A stretch of DNA of 64,000 nucleotides from UMGS692 sp963653425 (GTDB taxonomy: Bacteria; Bacillota; Clostridia; Christensenellales; CAG-314), in contig CAVJWC010000001.1 of the NCBI GenBank assembly GCA_963653425.1, positions 124,001 to 188,000 of the forward strand. Reading direction: 5' to 3'. Positions 28,171-36,404 of this stretch are shown piece by piece (the stretch's first letter is position 1; each line of letters begins with the position of its first letter). Below the pieces are notes generated by a model. It had not been told where the DNA came from. It searched no databases and saw only the letters and a list, made by a program, of their open reading frames with translations. The translations under genes were made by a program, and so were the position numbers.

Positions 28171-28217
28171 ACAAAAAAGCGTTTTCTTCTTTTAACGGGA
28201 AGTTAACGCTTTTTTGT
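28171..28217 (+). terminator. Intrinsic terminator of the dap-asd operon
   Basis: A perfect 13-bp stem (ACAAAAAAGCGTT at 28171-28183 with AACGCTTTTTTGT at 28205-28217) encloses a 21-base loop that can pair further (CTTC/GAAG). It lies about 100 bases after asd. The rest of 28075-28377 shows no gene; GGAACGCCT occurs twice (28261 and 28363). Confidence 0.8.
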
Positions 28218-28377
28218 CATGATCTTATGTGCTTCCGTAAAAATATGAGCGAGAGCGAAGGGAACGCCTGAAATATCGGAGATAACGAGAGGAAAGTTAA
28301 GGGGTACCTTTTCCGTTACGCGGGACGCTTAAAACAAAAATCGACAAAATCAAACTGAGGCAGGAACGCCTTTCCTA

Positions 28378-28406
28378 TTGACAAATTACGATAACAGAGT
28401 TATAAT
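28378..28406 (+). promoter_or_regulatory. Consensus SigA promoter for ylmE-lspA-rluD
   Basis: TTGACA (28378-28383), exactly 17 bases, TATAAT (28401-28406): a perfect vegetative promoter. The start would fall near 28413, leaving a leader of about 150 bases before ylmE. Confidence 0.88.
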
Positions 28407-28412
28407 AAAAGG

Positions 28413-28562
28413 CAGACGTTATATCGTTATCGGCGTTTTTTGAAACCTTAGGCAGCGAGTAACGTCGACGAAGTTTAAGCGTTCCGACCGCAAAGGCTTT
28501 TAACGCGCAGAGGACGCTTACTATTCGGTTTTGCTTAAATGCGAACGTGAAGGTGATTATAT
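28413..28562 (+). other. Untranslated leader of ylmE with possible structure
   Basis: About 150 bases between the predicted start site and the ylmE ATG. It can form at least one stem, AAGCGTTCC (28477-28485) with GGACGCTT (28512-28519), with one bulged base. I do not recognise a known riboswitch, T-box or leader ORF in it, and there is no terminator-like T run. Confidence 0.35.
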
Positions 28563-29255
28563 ATGGAAAAACAGACCGTTCAATCGGTTTTGGAAAAGAT
28601 CGACGCGGCTCTTTCGGGAACGGGAAGAGAAAGAAAAGATATAACTATAGTCGCGGCTACGAAAATGCAGACGATAGAAACTCTTACGGACTTTATGAAA
28701 TACGGGTTCGTGTACGGAGAGAACCGAGTTCAGGAACTTACGGAGAAATATCCGTTGCTTCCGGGCGTAAAGTGGCATTTTATCGGTCAGTTGCAGACAA
28801 ACAAAGTAAAATACATAATAGACAAAGTAGACCTTATTCATTCGGTGGACAGACTGCCTCTTGCCGAAGAAATCAATCGTCAGGCAATGAAGCACGAGAA
28901 GATTCAGGATATTCTTATCGAAGTGAACACCGATTCCAACGGCACGAAAGGCGGAGTTTCTTTTGACGGACTCGAACCTCTTACGGAAGAAATCATGAAG
29001 CTCGGTAACGTCCGTATAAAAGGACTTATGACGGTTATGCCGATAGAAAAGCCCGAAGGCGTAAATCTTTACGCGAAAATGTACGAGCTGTTTCAGTCTA
29101 TGAAAGCAAAGTTCCCCGAAATCGAATGGAAATATCTTTCTATGGGAATGAGCGGAGACTACGAAGAAGCGCTTAAAAACGGTTCGGATATGATAAGACT
29201 GGGCAGAGCCTTTTTCGGAGAAAGAAACTACGGCGTCAAGGAGCAGAGCATATGA
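28563..29255 (+). CDS. ylmE: YggS/YlmE family PLP homeostasis protein
   Basis: 230 residues of the PLPBP family: PLP Lys in IVAATKMQTIETL, then FVYGENRVQEL, WHFIGQLQTNK and SMGMSGDYEEAL. These proteins bind PLP without a known reaction and balance vitamin B6 and amino acid pools. GAAGGTG precedes the ATG. In Bacillus ylmE stands near lspA and the rluD-type gene ylyB, as here, though ylmF-H and divIVA are missing. Confidence 0.93.
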   Translation: MEKQTVQSVLEKIDAALSGTGRERKDITIVAATKMQTIETLTDFMKYGFVYGENRVQELTEKYPLLPGVKWHFIGQLQTNKVKYIIDKVDLIHSVDRLPLAEEINRQAMKHEKIQDILIEVNTDSNGTKGGVSFDGLEPLTEEIMKLGNVRIKGLMTVMPIEKPEGVNLYAKMYELFQSMKAKFPEIEWKYLSMGMSGDYEEALKNGSDMIRLGRAFFGERNYGVKEQSI

Positions 29256-29935
29256 GCGCTAAAAAGCAGAAAAAACCAATGAGCCCCGTAAAATTCTGGA
29301 TTATTATGGGCGCTGTTATAGTTATAGGCATCGTTTTGGATCAGGTTACGAAGGTTATAGTTCAGAACAATCTGACGCACGACGATAAGATTTCCATTAT
29401 CGGAGATTGGGTGTACTTTACCTACGCTCAGAATTGGGGAGCTTCTTTCGGAATGCTCGACAGCTGGAAATACAAGAACGTTTTATTCTTCGCGATAACC
29501 GTTATAGGCATTCCCGTTTTCGCTTATCTTCTGGCAAAGAGAAGAAACGAGCGTATTCTTGGCAGTATCGGGCTTGCGCTTATGATATCGGGAGCCATAG
29601 GCAACGCTATCGACAGATTTATGTATTCCACGTCTTTTTACGACGGATACGTAAGAGATTTCATCGGCGTAAAACACTTTGCGATTTTTAACGTTGCCGA
29701 CAGCTGTATGTGCGTAGGAATAGCGTTATTGCTTATATCGATGTTGTTCCTCGATAAAGACAGACCTTTCGGAACGACCGAAAAAGAGTCTTCCGAGGAA
29801 GAAAAAGAAAAGCTGATAGCCCAAAAGAAGAAAGAGGAAGAAGACGACGTTAACAAAATCGTCGGGTTTATCGAAGAGTATAAGACCTATTCGGAAAAAG
29901 AATCTCAAAGCGCAGTGGAGAAACAGGAGCGATAA
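29252..29935 (+). CDS. lspA: Lipoprotein signal peptidase II with charged C-terminal tail
   Basis: 227 residues. Four membrane segments carry the conserved motifs DQVTKVIVQNNL, GNAIDR and FNVADSCM; the last two hold the catalytic aspartates. It cleaves prolipoprotein signal peptides such as that of the M1 lipoprotein in this window. The family is normally 150-170 residues; here about 60 extra, highly charged residues (EEEKEKLIAQKKKEEEDD) follow the last helix and should lie in the cytoplasm. Overlaps ylmE by ATGA. Confidence 0.94.
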   Translation: MSAKKQKKPMSPVKFWIIMGAVIVIGIVLDQVTKVIVQNNLTHDDKISIIGDWVYFTYAQNWGASFGMLDSWKYKNVLFFAITVIGIPVFAYLLAKRRNERILGSIGLALMISGAIGNAIDRFMYSTSFYDGYVRDFIGVKHFAIFNVADSCMCVGIALLLISMLFLDKDRPFGTTEKESSEEEKEKLIAQKKKEEEDDVNKIVGFIEEYKTYSEKESQSAVEKQER

Positions 29936-30859
29936 TTGGCTGAAATAGTTTATCTGACAGTAGAAAACGATTGCGAAGGACTTCGGCTTGACAGTTTCGT
30001 TTCGTCGAATATAGACGATATTTCGCGTTCTCACGCGCAAAAACTCATTGACGAGGGCGGAGTGCTTCTTAACGGAAACGTTTTTAAGGCAAAAAAGAAC
30101 GTTCGTGCGGGCGACGTCGTTCGGGTTGAGATTCCCGATCCCGTTCCCATAGACGTAAAACCCGAAAACATTCCTCTCGACGTGGTGTACGAAGACGAAA
30201 ATCTTGCCGTTATAAACAAACAGCAGGGACTTACCGTTCATCCGGCTAACGGAGTTTATACGGGAACGCTCGTAAATGCGCTTTTATACAGGTTCAAGGA
30301 CCTTTCGGGCATAAACGGAGTAATCCGTCCGGGAATCGTTCACAGGCTGGATAAAATGACCAGCGGACTTATGCTCGTTGCAAAGAACGACCGCGCGCAT
30401 AACTGTCTTGCCGAACAGATAGCTTCAAAAACGTGCAGACGAATTTACAACGCGCTCGTGGAAGGGGTTATAAAAGAAGACGACGGAGTGATTATTCAGC
30501 CGGTAGGACGCAATCCAAAGGACAGAAAACAAATGGCTGTCGTAGAGGACGGAAGATACGCCGAGACTCACTACAAAGTCCTTACGAGATACAAAAACAA
30601 CACCTTCTGCGCTTTCGAACTTAAAACGGGACGGACTCATCAGATCCGCGTTCATTGTAAGTTCATAGGGCATCCCGTTGTAGGCGACGAAGTTTACGGT
30701 TACAGAAACCAACGCTTTGCCTTAGACGGTCAGCTTCTTCATTCGAAAGAGATAACGTTTTTCGATTTATCGGGCAAAATGCTTCATTTCGAATGTCCGC
30801 TTCCCGATTATTTCGCAAAAATCATAGGTATTTTGGATAAATCTGAAAAAAACTGTTGA
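29936..30859 (+). CDS. rluD: Large-subunit pseudouridine synthase, RluA/RluD family
   Basis: 307 residues: an N-terminal S4 RNA-binding domain (LDSFVSSNIDDISRSHAQKL) and the synthase domain with catalytic Asp in HRLDKMTSGLML near 139 and the GRTHQIRVH motif. It converts uridines in 23S rRNA. The start is TTG at 29936, directly after the lspA stop, supported by AGGAG 6 bases upstream; no ATG fits as well. The last bases contain the next gene's -35 element. Confidence 0.93.
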   Translation: MAEIVYLTVENDCEGLRLDSFVSSNIDDISRSHAQKLIDEGGVLLNGNVFKAKKNVRAGDVVRVEIPDPVPIDVKPENIPLDVVYEDENLAVINKQQGLTVHPANGVYTGTLVNALLYRFKDLSGINGVIRPGIVHRLDKMTSGLMLVAKNDRAHNCLAEQIASKTCRRIYNALVEGVIKEDDGVIIQPVGRNPKDRKQMAVVEDGRYAETHYKVLTRYKNNTFCAFELKTGRTHQIRVHCKFIGHPVVGDEVYGYRNQRFALDGQLLHSKEITFFDLSGKMLHFECPLPDYFAKIIGILDKSEKNC

Positions 30860-30884
30860 CTATTACGAATAACTTTGATATACT
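30856..30884 (+). promoter_or_regulatory. Promoter for the small membrane protein
   Basis: TTGACT (30856-30861), 17 bases, TATACT (30879-30884) with a TGn extension. The -35 overlaps the rluD stop codon. Transcription would start near 30891, giving a leader of about 47 bases. Confidence 0.78.
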
Positions 30885-30937
30885 GATACAGTAGACTTTT
30901 TTTGCCCTTACGGGGTAAAAGATACAGAGGTGAAAAG

Positions 30938-31258
30938 ATGCAAAAAGTTGTTGAAAAGATTATTATGGGCGTCACCGGCGTGGCGGTACTCTTCGCTATG
31001 CTCGGATTGATTCTGAAAAGCTCGGGATGTACCAATGCGGGTATAATCATTCTTATGATTGCAGCTACCGCTTACTTCCTTATTCAGCTGATTATGTATT
31101 GGAAAAACGGCGACGCAGCCGAAAACAAATCGCTTCTTGTAGGCGTTATCGTTTCTTTCGTCGTGGCTCTTCTTATTTTCGTTCTCGGCATCTTACTTAT
31201 GACGGGTAAGATTCTTCCCAACGGTTGGTTCGGAATGATCGAGACGCTTAAATTCTGA
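30938..31258 (+). CDS. Small integral membrane protein of unknown function
   Basis: 106 residues with three hydrophobic segments (about 7-30, 38-60 and 71-95) and short charged links (YWKNGDAAENK). The ATG at 30938 is chosen because AGAGGTG stands just upstream; a longer frame from 30902 has no ribosome site. It has its own promoter and a strong terminator, so it is a single-gene unit. I do not recognise the family. Confidence 0.75.
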   Translation: MQKVVEKIIMGVTGVAVLFAMLGLILKSSGCTNAGIIILMIAATAYFLIQLIMYWKNGDAAENKSLLVGVIVSFVVALLIFVLGILLMTGKILPNGWFGMIETLKF

Positions 31259-31274
31259 TACTTTTTATAAATCA

Positions 31275-31307
31275 AAAACCCGAGGCAAAAAACGCTTCGG
31301 GTTTTTT
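31275..31307. terminator. Bidirectional intrinsic terminator
   Basis: AAAACCCGAGGC and GCTTCGGGTTTT pair over 12 bp (one G-U) around a 7-base loop, with T runs on both strands. It serves the small membrane gene on + and the M1 peptidase gene on -. Confidence 0.88.
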
Positions 31308-31350
31308 CTTTTGCAGATATTTTTAAGGAGGAGTTTCCAAGGCAAACTTT

Positions 31351-32835
31351 TCATCCGATTACGGTGTTTCCGCTAAGCCATGCGGTAAACCATTTATTCA
31401 TTTTCGCGCCGTATTCTTTTTCGAAACATTCGATAAACAGTTCGGGCGAAACGATAGAAAATTTGCCTGCTTTATAGTAGCGGCGGAGGGCTTTGAAGAA
31501 TTTCTTTTCTCCCGTTAAGTCGCGTAAACTGTCCATCATAAGCATCCCTTTGAGGTAGGTTAAAGTTACGTAGGTCTGAGCGTTTTTGAACTCTACAAGG
31601 CTTCTCGTGAGCGACGTGTCGAAATCCTTGTCGTAATCCTTCAGAACGTTAAAATACAGCTTATAGCGGTTATAGGACTTTTTCAGCGTTTCTTCGGCGT
31701 TTCCGTATTCCGGACAGGCTTTATAGAAAGCTATAACCGAATATTCGGCAAGCCCTTCGTCCATCCATGCGTTTTCGAACTGATTGTTTCCGACTATTCC
31801 GTACCACCATTGGTGAGCCGTCTCGTGAATCAGAACTTTATTAAAGCTTTCGCGCCCGAGATTGTCGGCGATAAAAACGAGATTTGGGTATTCCATTCCC
31901 GCGCTTTCGAGTCCCGTTTCAGCCACGCAATAGGTGTCATACGGGTAATCTCCGAAAGTCTTTTCGAAAAAGTCGAAACAGTCGCGTATAAGATTAAGCG
32001 ACGCGTCGGGATCGGTATCTTTTACGTAAAAGTACTTTATCTCGGTATCGTCCGTCTTTACGGTTTTTTGGCAGAATTTATCCGACACGCAAAGCGCGAA
32101 GTCGCGTATACATTTCCCTTCGAACTTATAAGAAACGCTTGAATTATCGGTATTTTTTTGAATAAGACTACCCGAATGAGCTACGGAATAATTCTCGGGA
32201 AGAATAAGCGTAACCGAGTAATTAGCCGTCTGACTTACGAAGGGATCACCGTAAGAAACGTAAGGATAACTTGTAAAATTTCCGTTTTCTTCATAGCAAA
32301 GAACGGGATAAACGTTTGCAAGATTATAGGTTTCCGTCGTATAACCCGTGCGGTGACGAACGTTTGCGAGAACTACGCGGTAGGTTATTTCGACGGTAAC
32401 CGAGTCGCCCGAAAAAAGTTCTTTTTTCAGCGTAACGTCAAGAGTTTCTTCGTCTTCGCCCGAAAGAGCGTATTCGGTTTTTTCGCCGTCGGTTTTAACT
32501 TCGCTTACTATAATTTCGCCGTAAGACAAACCGTTCGGGTAGGCTTCTTTTTCTGAAGACTTATCCACTGCGGGATTTTTTGCGCCTTCGCGGTAAGCGT
32601 TTGCGTATAATTGAAAACGCAGTTTGGTTACCGTCGAATCGGAACGGTTGGTATAGGTAAAAGTCGTATGTCCCGAAAGGCTTTTGTCTTCGGTATGAAG
32701 ACTTAAAATCATATCGTAATTATTGAGTTTTCCCGAACGAATCTTTAATTCGTCGTTCGTGCAACCCGTAAAAAACGCTGACAGAACCGTAAGAAAAGCC
32801 GAAATCAACAGGAAATAAAAACCTTTTTTAAGCAT
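31351..32835 (-). CDS. M1 family metallopeptidase, predicted lipoprotein
   Basis: 494 residues. An N-terminal signal peptide ends in a lipobox-like LSAFFTGC, so the mature protein is probably lipid-anchored on the outer face of the membrane. The M1 catalytic region is HETAHQWWYG near 336 with the third zinc ligand Glu in WMDEGLAEYS; GAMEN is replaced by AGMEYP. It should remove N-terminal residues from peptides outside the cell. It is about half the length of PepN, ending after the catalytic domain. AAGAGGTG precedes the ATG. The arsR-type gene lies 62 bases upstream on the same strand. Confidence 0.9.
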   Translation of the reverse strand: MLKKGFYFLLISAFLTVLSAFFTGCTNDELKIRSGKLNNYDMILSLHTEDKSLSGHTTFTYTNRSDSTVTKLRFQLYANAYREGAKNPAVDKSSEKEAYPNGLSYGEIIVSEVKTDGEKTEYALSGEDEETLDVTLKKELFSGDSVTVEITYRVVLANVRHRTGYTTETYNLANVYPVLCYEENGNFTSYPYVSYGDPFVSQTANYSVTLILPENYSVAHSGSLIQKNTDNSSVSYKFEGKCIRDFALCVSDKFCQKTVKTDDTEIKYFYVKDTDPDASLNLIRDCFDFFEKTFGDYPYDTYCVAETGLESAGMEYPNLVFIADNLGRESFNKVLIHETAHQWWYGIVGNNQFENAWMDEGLAEYSVIAFYKACPEYGNAEETLKKSYNRYKLYFNVLKDYDKDFDTSLTRSLVEFKNAQTYVTLTYLKGMLMMDSLRDLTGEKKFFKALRRYYKAGKFSIVSPELFIECFEKEYGAKMNKWFTAWLSGNTVIG

Positions 32836-32897
32836 AACAGCACCTCTTTTAAGCTATATTTATGCTTATGAAAGTAAAAAGCTTTTTATTCCGTTTT

Positions 32898-33233
32898 TTA
32901 TACTTCCGATAAACATTGTTCGGCGGCGCACATTAAAAGCTTGTCGAAGGCTTGGCTTTGCAGACAATAAAACACGGTCTTTCCTTGGCGTTTATGGGTA
33001 ATAAATCCGCGGTCTTTAAGCATTCTGAGCTGATGAGAAAGAGTGGTCTGATTCATTCCGAGGATTTCCGCAAGGTCGCTTACGCATATTTCCGAAACGG
33101 AAAGAGCGGAAAGTATCCTGAGTCTCGAGGAATCGGAGAATACTTCGAAAAAAGCCGCGAGCTTATCGGCTGTTCCGTGATCGGGAAGATAATATTCGAT
33201 TTCGTTTATGGTTTTTCCGTCAAGAAGTTGCAT
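32898..33233 (-). CDS. ArsR/SmtB family transcriptional regulator
   Basis: 111 residues with the winged-helix ArsR core: ADKLAAFFEVFSDSSRLRIL, recognition helix MNQTTLSHQLRMLKDRGFI, then the wing KRQGKTVFYCL. The metal-type ELCVCDL box is reduced to EICVSDL with one Cys, and two more Cys occur near the C-terminus (CAAEQC), so metal or redox sensing is possible but not shown. GAGGAAGAG precedes the ATG. It is divergent from a small membrane ORF and upstream of the M1 gene, the likely targets. Confidence 0.9.
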   Translation of the reverse strand: MQLLDGKTINEIEYYLPDHGTADKLAAFFEVFSDSSRLRILSALSVSEICVSDLAEILGMNQTTLSHQLRMLKDRGFITHKRQGKTVFYCLQSQAFDKLLMCAAEQCLSEV

Positions 33234-33298
33234 TTTCTCTTCCTCCTTTGTCTTAGCGGGCGTTTTCTTACGTTGCCGAATAAATTTTCTCCGCGTAT

Positions 33299-33307
33299 AT
33301 TATACCA
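33299..33307 (-). promoter_or_regulatory. Extended -10 for the arsR-type gene
   Basis: On the - strand TGGTATAAT (33307 to 33299) is a perfect extended -10; the -35 is poor. The palindrome GTATATTATAC (33295-33305) overlaps it and could be the operator for the regulator itself. Confidence 0.6.
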
Positions 33308-33372
33308 TCCGTAACATCTTGATTTTTTGTCGCATATTGTATTATAAAAAAGATGTTTGACGGAGGTTCAAT

Positions 33373-33600
33373 ATGCGAATAACTTCAAATCTGTTATATT
33401 TACTGCTTTTATACGCAGTTCTGGATAAAAACAACCGTTTATCGGTAACGACGGGTTTGCTTATAGCCGGCGGAATAATTCTTTTCGGGCTTTGCTGTAC
33501 CAATCCTTTTCTTTTCGGGAGCGGGGCGCAAAATTCCGCGAGAACCTGTCAGGGAAGACAATATTCGGGCAATCCCTTTATACTTACCAACAACCTCTGA
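33373..33600 (+). CDS. Small hydrophobic protein, unknown
   Basis: 75 residues with a hydrophobic N-terminus (NLLYLLLLYAVL), a second hydrophobic stretch (GLLIAGGIILFGLCC) and a polar tail. A strong GACGGAGG site 6 bases before the ATG supports translation. It is divergent from the arsR-type gene with only 139 bases between, and possible promoter elements (TTGATT 33319, TATAAA 33343) lie beside the regulator promoter. Family not recognised; coding status is likely but not certain. Confidence 0.6.
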   Translation: MRITSNLLYLLLLYAVLDKNNRLSVTTGLLIAGGIILFGLCCTNPFLFGSGAQNSARTCQGRQYSGNPFILTNNL

Positions 33601-33652
33601 GTCTGACAGCCGTAAATTCATGCGACTTTTAATAAGGCAATCGGCATCTGTA

Positions 33653-33680
33653 GATTTAACCGATTTACGGATTTAACCGA
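33653..33680 (+). repeat. Direct repeat GATTTAACCGA
   Basis: Two perfect 11-base copies start at 33653 and 33670, 17 bases apart, between the small ORF and its terminator. Function unknown. The remaining part of 33601-33936 holds only the terminator and the next promoter. Confidence 0.45.
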
Positions 33681-33707
33681 AAATTCAGGCTTCCCAAATA
33701 ACCAACA

Positions 33708-33732
33708 AACCCGCTCAGTCGGGTTCTTTTTT
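33708..33732 (+). terminator. Intrinsic terminator after the small hydrophobic ORF
   Basis: AACCCG and CGGGTT pair around a 6-base loop and are followed by CTTTTTT (33726-33732). Confidence 0.8.
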
Positions 33733-33843
33733 ATTTGTTTCAAAAGCACGATATGGGTAACGAAGAAGTTCAGCCCGAAAGAGTTAAAATTATCAGGTAA
33801 TTTGAGCCGAAAGAGGTTTATTTAATATGTTTGTAAAATAGAA

Positions 33844-33872
33844 TTGACAAAATAGGAGAGTTGTAATAGAAT
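33844..33872 (+). promoter_or_regulatory. Promoter for the M50-scpA-scpB operon
   Basis: TTGACA (33844-33849), 17 bases, TAGAAT (33867-33872). The expected start lies near 33879-33880, exactly at an ATG, and about 57 bases before the ATG that has a ribosome site. Confidence 0.75.
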
Positions 33873-33936
33873 AAACAATATGCCTTTTGTTTACGGGCTT
33901 ATGCGCCTTTATAAAAAGACAGAATCGGAGAACTCG

Positions 33937-34722
33937 ATGAACGCTTTATTTGATTTATTTATGAATCCGCCGAATACGGGCGTATCTCAGATTGCAGGCA
34001 GGACGCTTAAACCTTCCGACGGATTTCTCGCACTCATAGGTTACGTATGCGCGCTTCTTACCGCACTTATTCTGCACGAATGTGCGCACGGTTTCGCGGC
34101 TTTGAAATGCGGAGACGATACCGCAAAATTAAGCGGAAGACTTAGCCTTAACCCGAAAAATCACCTCGATCTCGTAGGAACGATCTGTATGTTCGTGTGC
34201 GGTATAGGTTGGGCGAAACCCGTACCAATAAATCCCGCCAAATTCAGGAAGAATTACAGAGCGTCTATCTTCTTCGTATCCATCGCGGGCGTTACCGTAA
34301 ATATCATTCTCGCGTTTTTGTCTCTCGGTTTTTACGACCTCGTATGCGCGATAACTCTGTCTGCGGCAACTACCGTCAAGTCGTCGGGATTGTTATATGC
34401 GATTTTATACGTTCTGAGCGTGTATTTTATCTACGGAACGATTATGAACATAGGCTTGTTCCTGTTTAACCTCATTCCTTTGTTCCCGTTGGACGGCTCG
34501 CACATTCTCGATCTGATTTTGCCTCAGAACTCGGCTGTATCGAGATTTCTCAGAAGATACGGAATAATCATTCTGTATTGCCTTATAGGACTAAGCTTTA
34601 TTGCCGATATTACGGGCATCGTATGGTTCGATATACTCGGTTTGTACCTTTACAACGTCAGAAATCTCATCTATAATCTGTTCGGAAGCTTCTGGTCGCT
34701 GATTTTCGGAGGACTGTTCTGA
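33937..34722 (+). CDS. Site-2 protease family (M50) membrane metalloprotease
   Basis: 261 residues with several membrane helices. The zinc motif is HECAH in ALILHECAHGFAAL near 46, and the second motif is NLIPLFPLDGSHIL, holding the third ligand Asp. It cuts membrane-embedded substrates. M50 genes of this SpoIVFB-like type often precede scpA in clostridia, as here. I favour the ATG at 33937, which has CGGAG 6 bases upstream; an in-frame ATG at 33880 would add 19 residues and coincides with the predicted transcription start. Confidence 0.88.
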   Translation: MNALFDLFMNPPNTGVSQIAGRTLKPSDGFLALIGYVCALLTALILHECAHGFAALKCGDDTAKLSGRLSLNPKNHLDLVGTICMFVCGIGWAKPVPINPAKFRKNYRASIFFVSIAGVTVNIILAFLSLGFYDLVCAITLSAATTVKSSGLLYAILYVLSVYFIYGTIMNIGLFLFNLIPLFPLDGSHILDLILPQNSAVSRFLRRYGIIILYCLIGLSFIADITGIVWFDILGLYLYNVRNLIYNLFGSFWSLIFGGLF

Positions 34723-34724
34723 TT

Positions 34725-35525
34725 ATGGCGGAAGTTCTTAATTTATCGCTTTCAAGAGAGGAACTGAAACTTCGTATAGAAGGATTCAGCGGACCGTTGG
34801 ACTTGCTTCTTTCCATGGTAAAAGAAGCCAAGATAGAGATCAAAGATATATTCATATCCAACATTACCGACCAATTCTTAGCCTATATGTCGGCTTTCGA
34901 CAGGCTGGATATCGAACTCGGAAGCGAATATATGGAAATAACGGCGACCCTTCTCGAAATAAAGTCCAGAGCTTTGCTTCCCGAACGGGAAGAACCCGAG
35001 TTTTCCGAAGAAGAAACGCCCGAACAGGAAATTATAAGAAGACTGGACGAATTCAGGATTCTCAAAGAAGCGTCGGAAAAGCTTCGCGAAATCGAAAACG
35101 TCGACAGGTTTTATAAAAAGCCCGACAAGCCCGAAGAAATCAATTATACGCCCAAATCCAAAGATATGTCGATGGAAAAGCTTCTCGAAGCCTATACGCA
35201 GGTGCTTTTACGTAATAAAGTAATAGCTGCGGGAGCGGGGCAGGACGAAAAAGAGATTTCCAAGGACGCTTTTACCGTCGCAGGGAAAATGCAATCTCTT
35301 CAGAAGCTTTTGAATCAGGGCGAAAAACTGTCATTTTTCGGACTTTTTAACGAAAAATCTTCAAAAAGAGAAATTATAGTAACCTTTTCTGCATTACTCG
35401 AACTTATGAAACTGCAATACGTTATAGCTAAGCAGGACGAAGAGTTTTCCGATATTACGCTTGAAAAGAATCCGGATTATACCGGAAGTGAGGAACTTGA
35501 TTATGACAATATCGACGTTGGCTGA
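34725..35525 (+). CDS. scpA: Segregation and condensation protein A
   Basis: 266 residues, kleisin family: N-terminal LRIEGFSGPLDLLLSMVKEAKIEI binds the SMC neck, a long acidic linker follows, and the C-terminal winged helix ends in TFSALLELMKLQYVIAKQ. With ScpB and SMC it forms bacterial condensin for chromosome compaction and separation. It starts 2 bases after the M50 gene and overlaps scpB by 23 bases. Confidence 0.95.
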   Translation: MAEVLNLSLSREELKLRIEGFSGPLDLLLSMVKEAKIEIKDIFISNITDQFLAYMSAFDRLDIELGSEYMEITATLLEIKSRALLPEREEPEFSEEETPEQEIIRRLDEFRILKEASEKLREIENVDRFYKKPDKPEEINYTPKSKDMSMEKLLEAYTQVLLRNKVIAAGAGQDEKEISKDAFTVAGKMQSLQKLLNQGEKLSFFGLFNEKSSKREIIVTFSALLELMKLQYVIAKQDEEFSDITLEKNPDYTGSEELDYDNIDVG

Positions 35526-36195
35526 CGTTATCGAAGCCATTTTGTTCGTTTCGGGAGACGAAGTGTCCGTCACGGAAATTCAAAACAAACTCGAAGTTAC
35601 GGACGTGGAGATTTACGCGGCGCTCGAAATACTTAAAAACCGTTTCAGCTCGAGGAACGGCATAAATCTGCTGATCTTTAACGATAAAATACAGTTTTCC
35701 AGCAATCCCGAACTTGCGGGCTACGTTTCAGCCGTTCTGAATCCGATAAGAGAAAAAGAACTCACGAAAGCCATGCTCGAAACGTTGTCGATAGTCGCTT
35801 ACAAACAGCCCATAACAAAAACCGAAATAGAAGAATTCCGCGGAGTGGACAGCAGTTACGCGATTTCGATGCTCGTTAAACTCGATATGATTTACGTTGC
35901 GGGCAAAAAAGACGCCATCGGAAAGCCGTTGCTTTATAAGACGACGGACGAGTTTCTTAAACGTTTTTCGCTTACGTCGCTTGACGAACTTCCGGACACC
36001 GAACAGCTTATGGAGCGCATAAAAACGCTCGAAACCGACGTTTCAAGAAGCCTTTTCGATTTTGACGAGAACGATTTTGCCGTAGGCGAAGAAGAAAGCG
36101 ACGACTTTGACTCGGTAAGAATTTCCGATAATCCGTTTGAAGAGTCGCAGGAAGACTTTTTCGGTAGTGACGGCGAAGTTAAAATAATAAAATAA
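35503..36195 (+). CDS. scpB: Segregation and condensation protein B
   Basis: 230 residues with two winged-helix domains: ADVIEAILFVSGDEVSVTEI, then AMLETLSIVAYKQPITKTEIEEFRGVD. It binds ScpA as a dimer in condensin. The tail of about 55 residues is strongly acidic (DFDENDFAVGEEESDDFD). The ATG at 35503 fits the family start; GAGGAA lies upstream inside scpA. Last gene of the + strand block. Confidence 0.94.
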   Translation: MTISTLADVIEAILFVSGDEVSVTEIQNKLEVTDVEIYAALEILKNRFSSRNGINLLIFNDKIQFSSNPELAGYVSAVLNPIREKELTKAMLETLSIVAYKQPITKTEIEEFRGVDSSYAISMLVKLDMIYVAGKKDAIGKPLLYKTTDEFLKRFSLTSLDELPDTEQLMERIKTLETDVSRSLFDFDENDFAVGEEESDDFDSVRISDNPFEESQEDFFGSDGEVKIIK

Positions 36196-36367
36196 AGGCT
36201 TTCAGTATTATCAGGATAAAAATTGCGTTTACGGTAATTACAGATAAAGTGCGTAACGCTTAACGTAATCCGATACGCAATAAGGATAAAGTGCATAACG
36301 TTGTTTATGTAATTACCGATAATGAACGGCAATGCCGAACGCAAACGATTTTACGATAAATAAAACC

Positions 36368-36404
36368 AAAACCCGACTTTTTCTTTTTAGTCGGGTTTCT
36401 TTTT
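36368..36404 (+). terminator. Intrinsic terminator of the scpAB operon
   Basis: AAAACCCGACT (36368-36378) pairs with AGTCGGGTTT (36389-36398) around a T-rich loop, followed by CTTTTTAT-type sequence. It lies about 170 bases after scpB; the space between has two similar pieces (GATAAAGTGCGTAACG, GATAAAGTGCATAACG). Confidence 0.85.
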
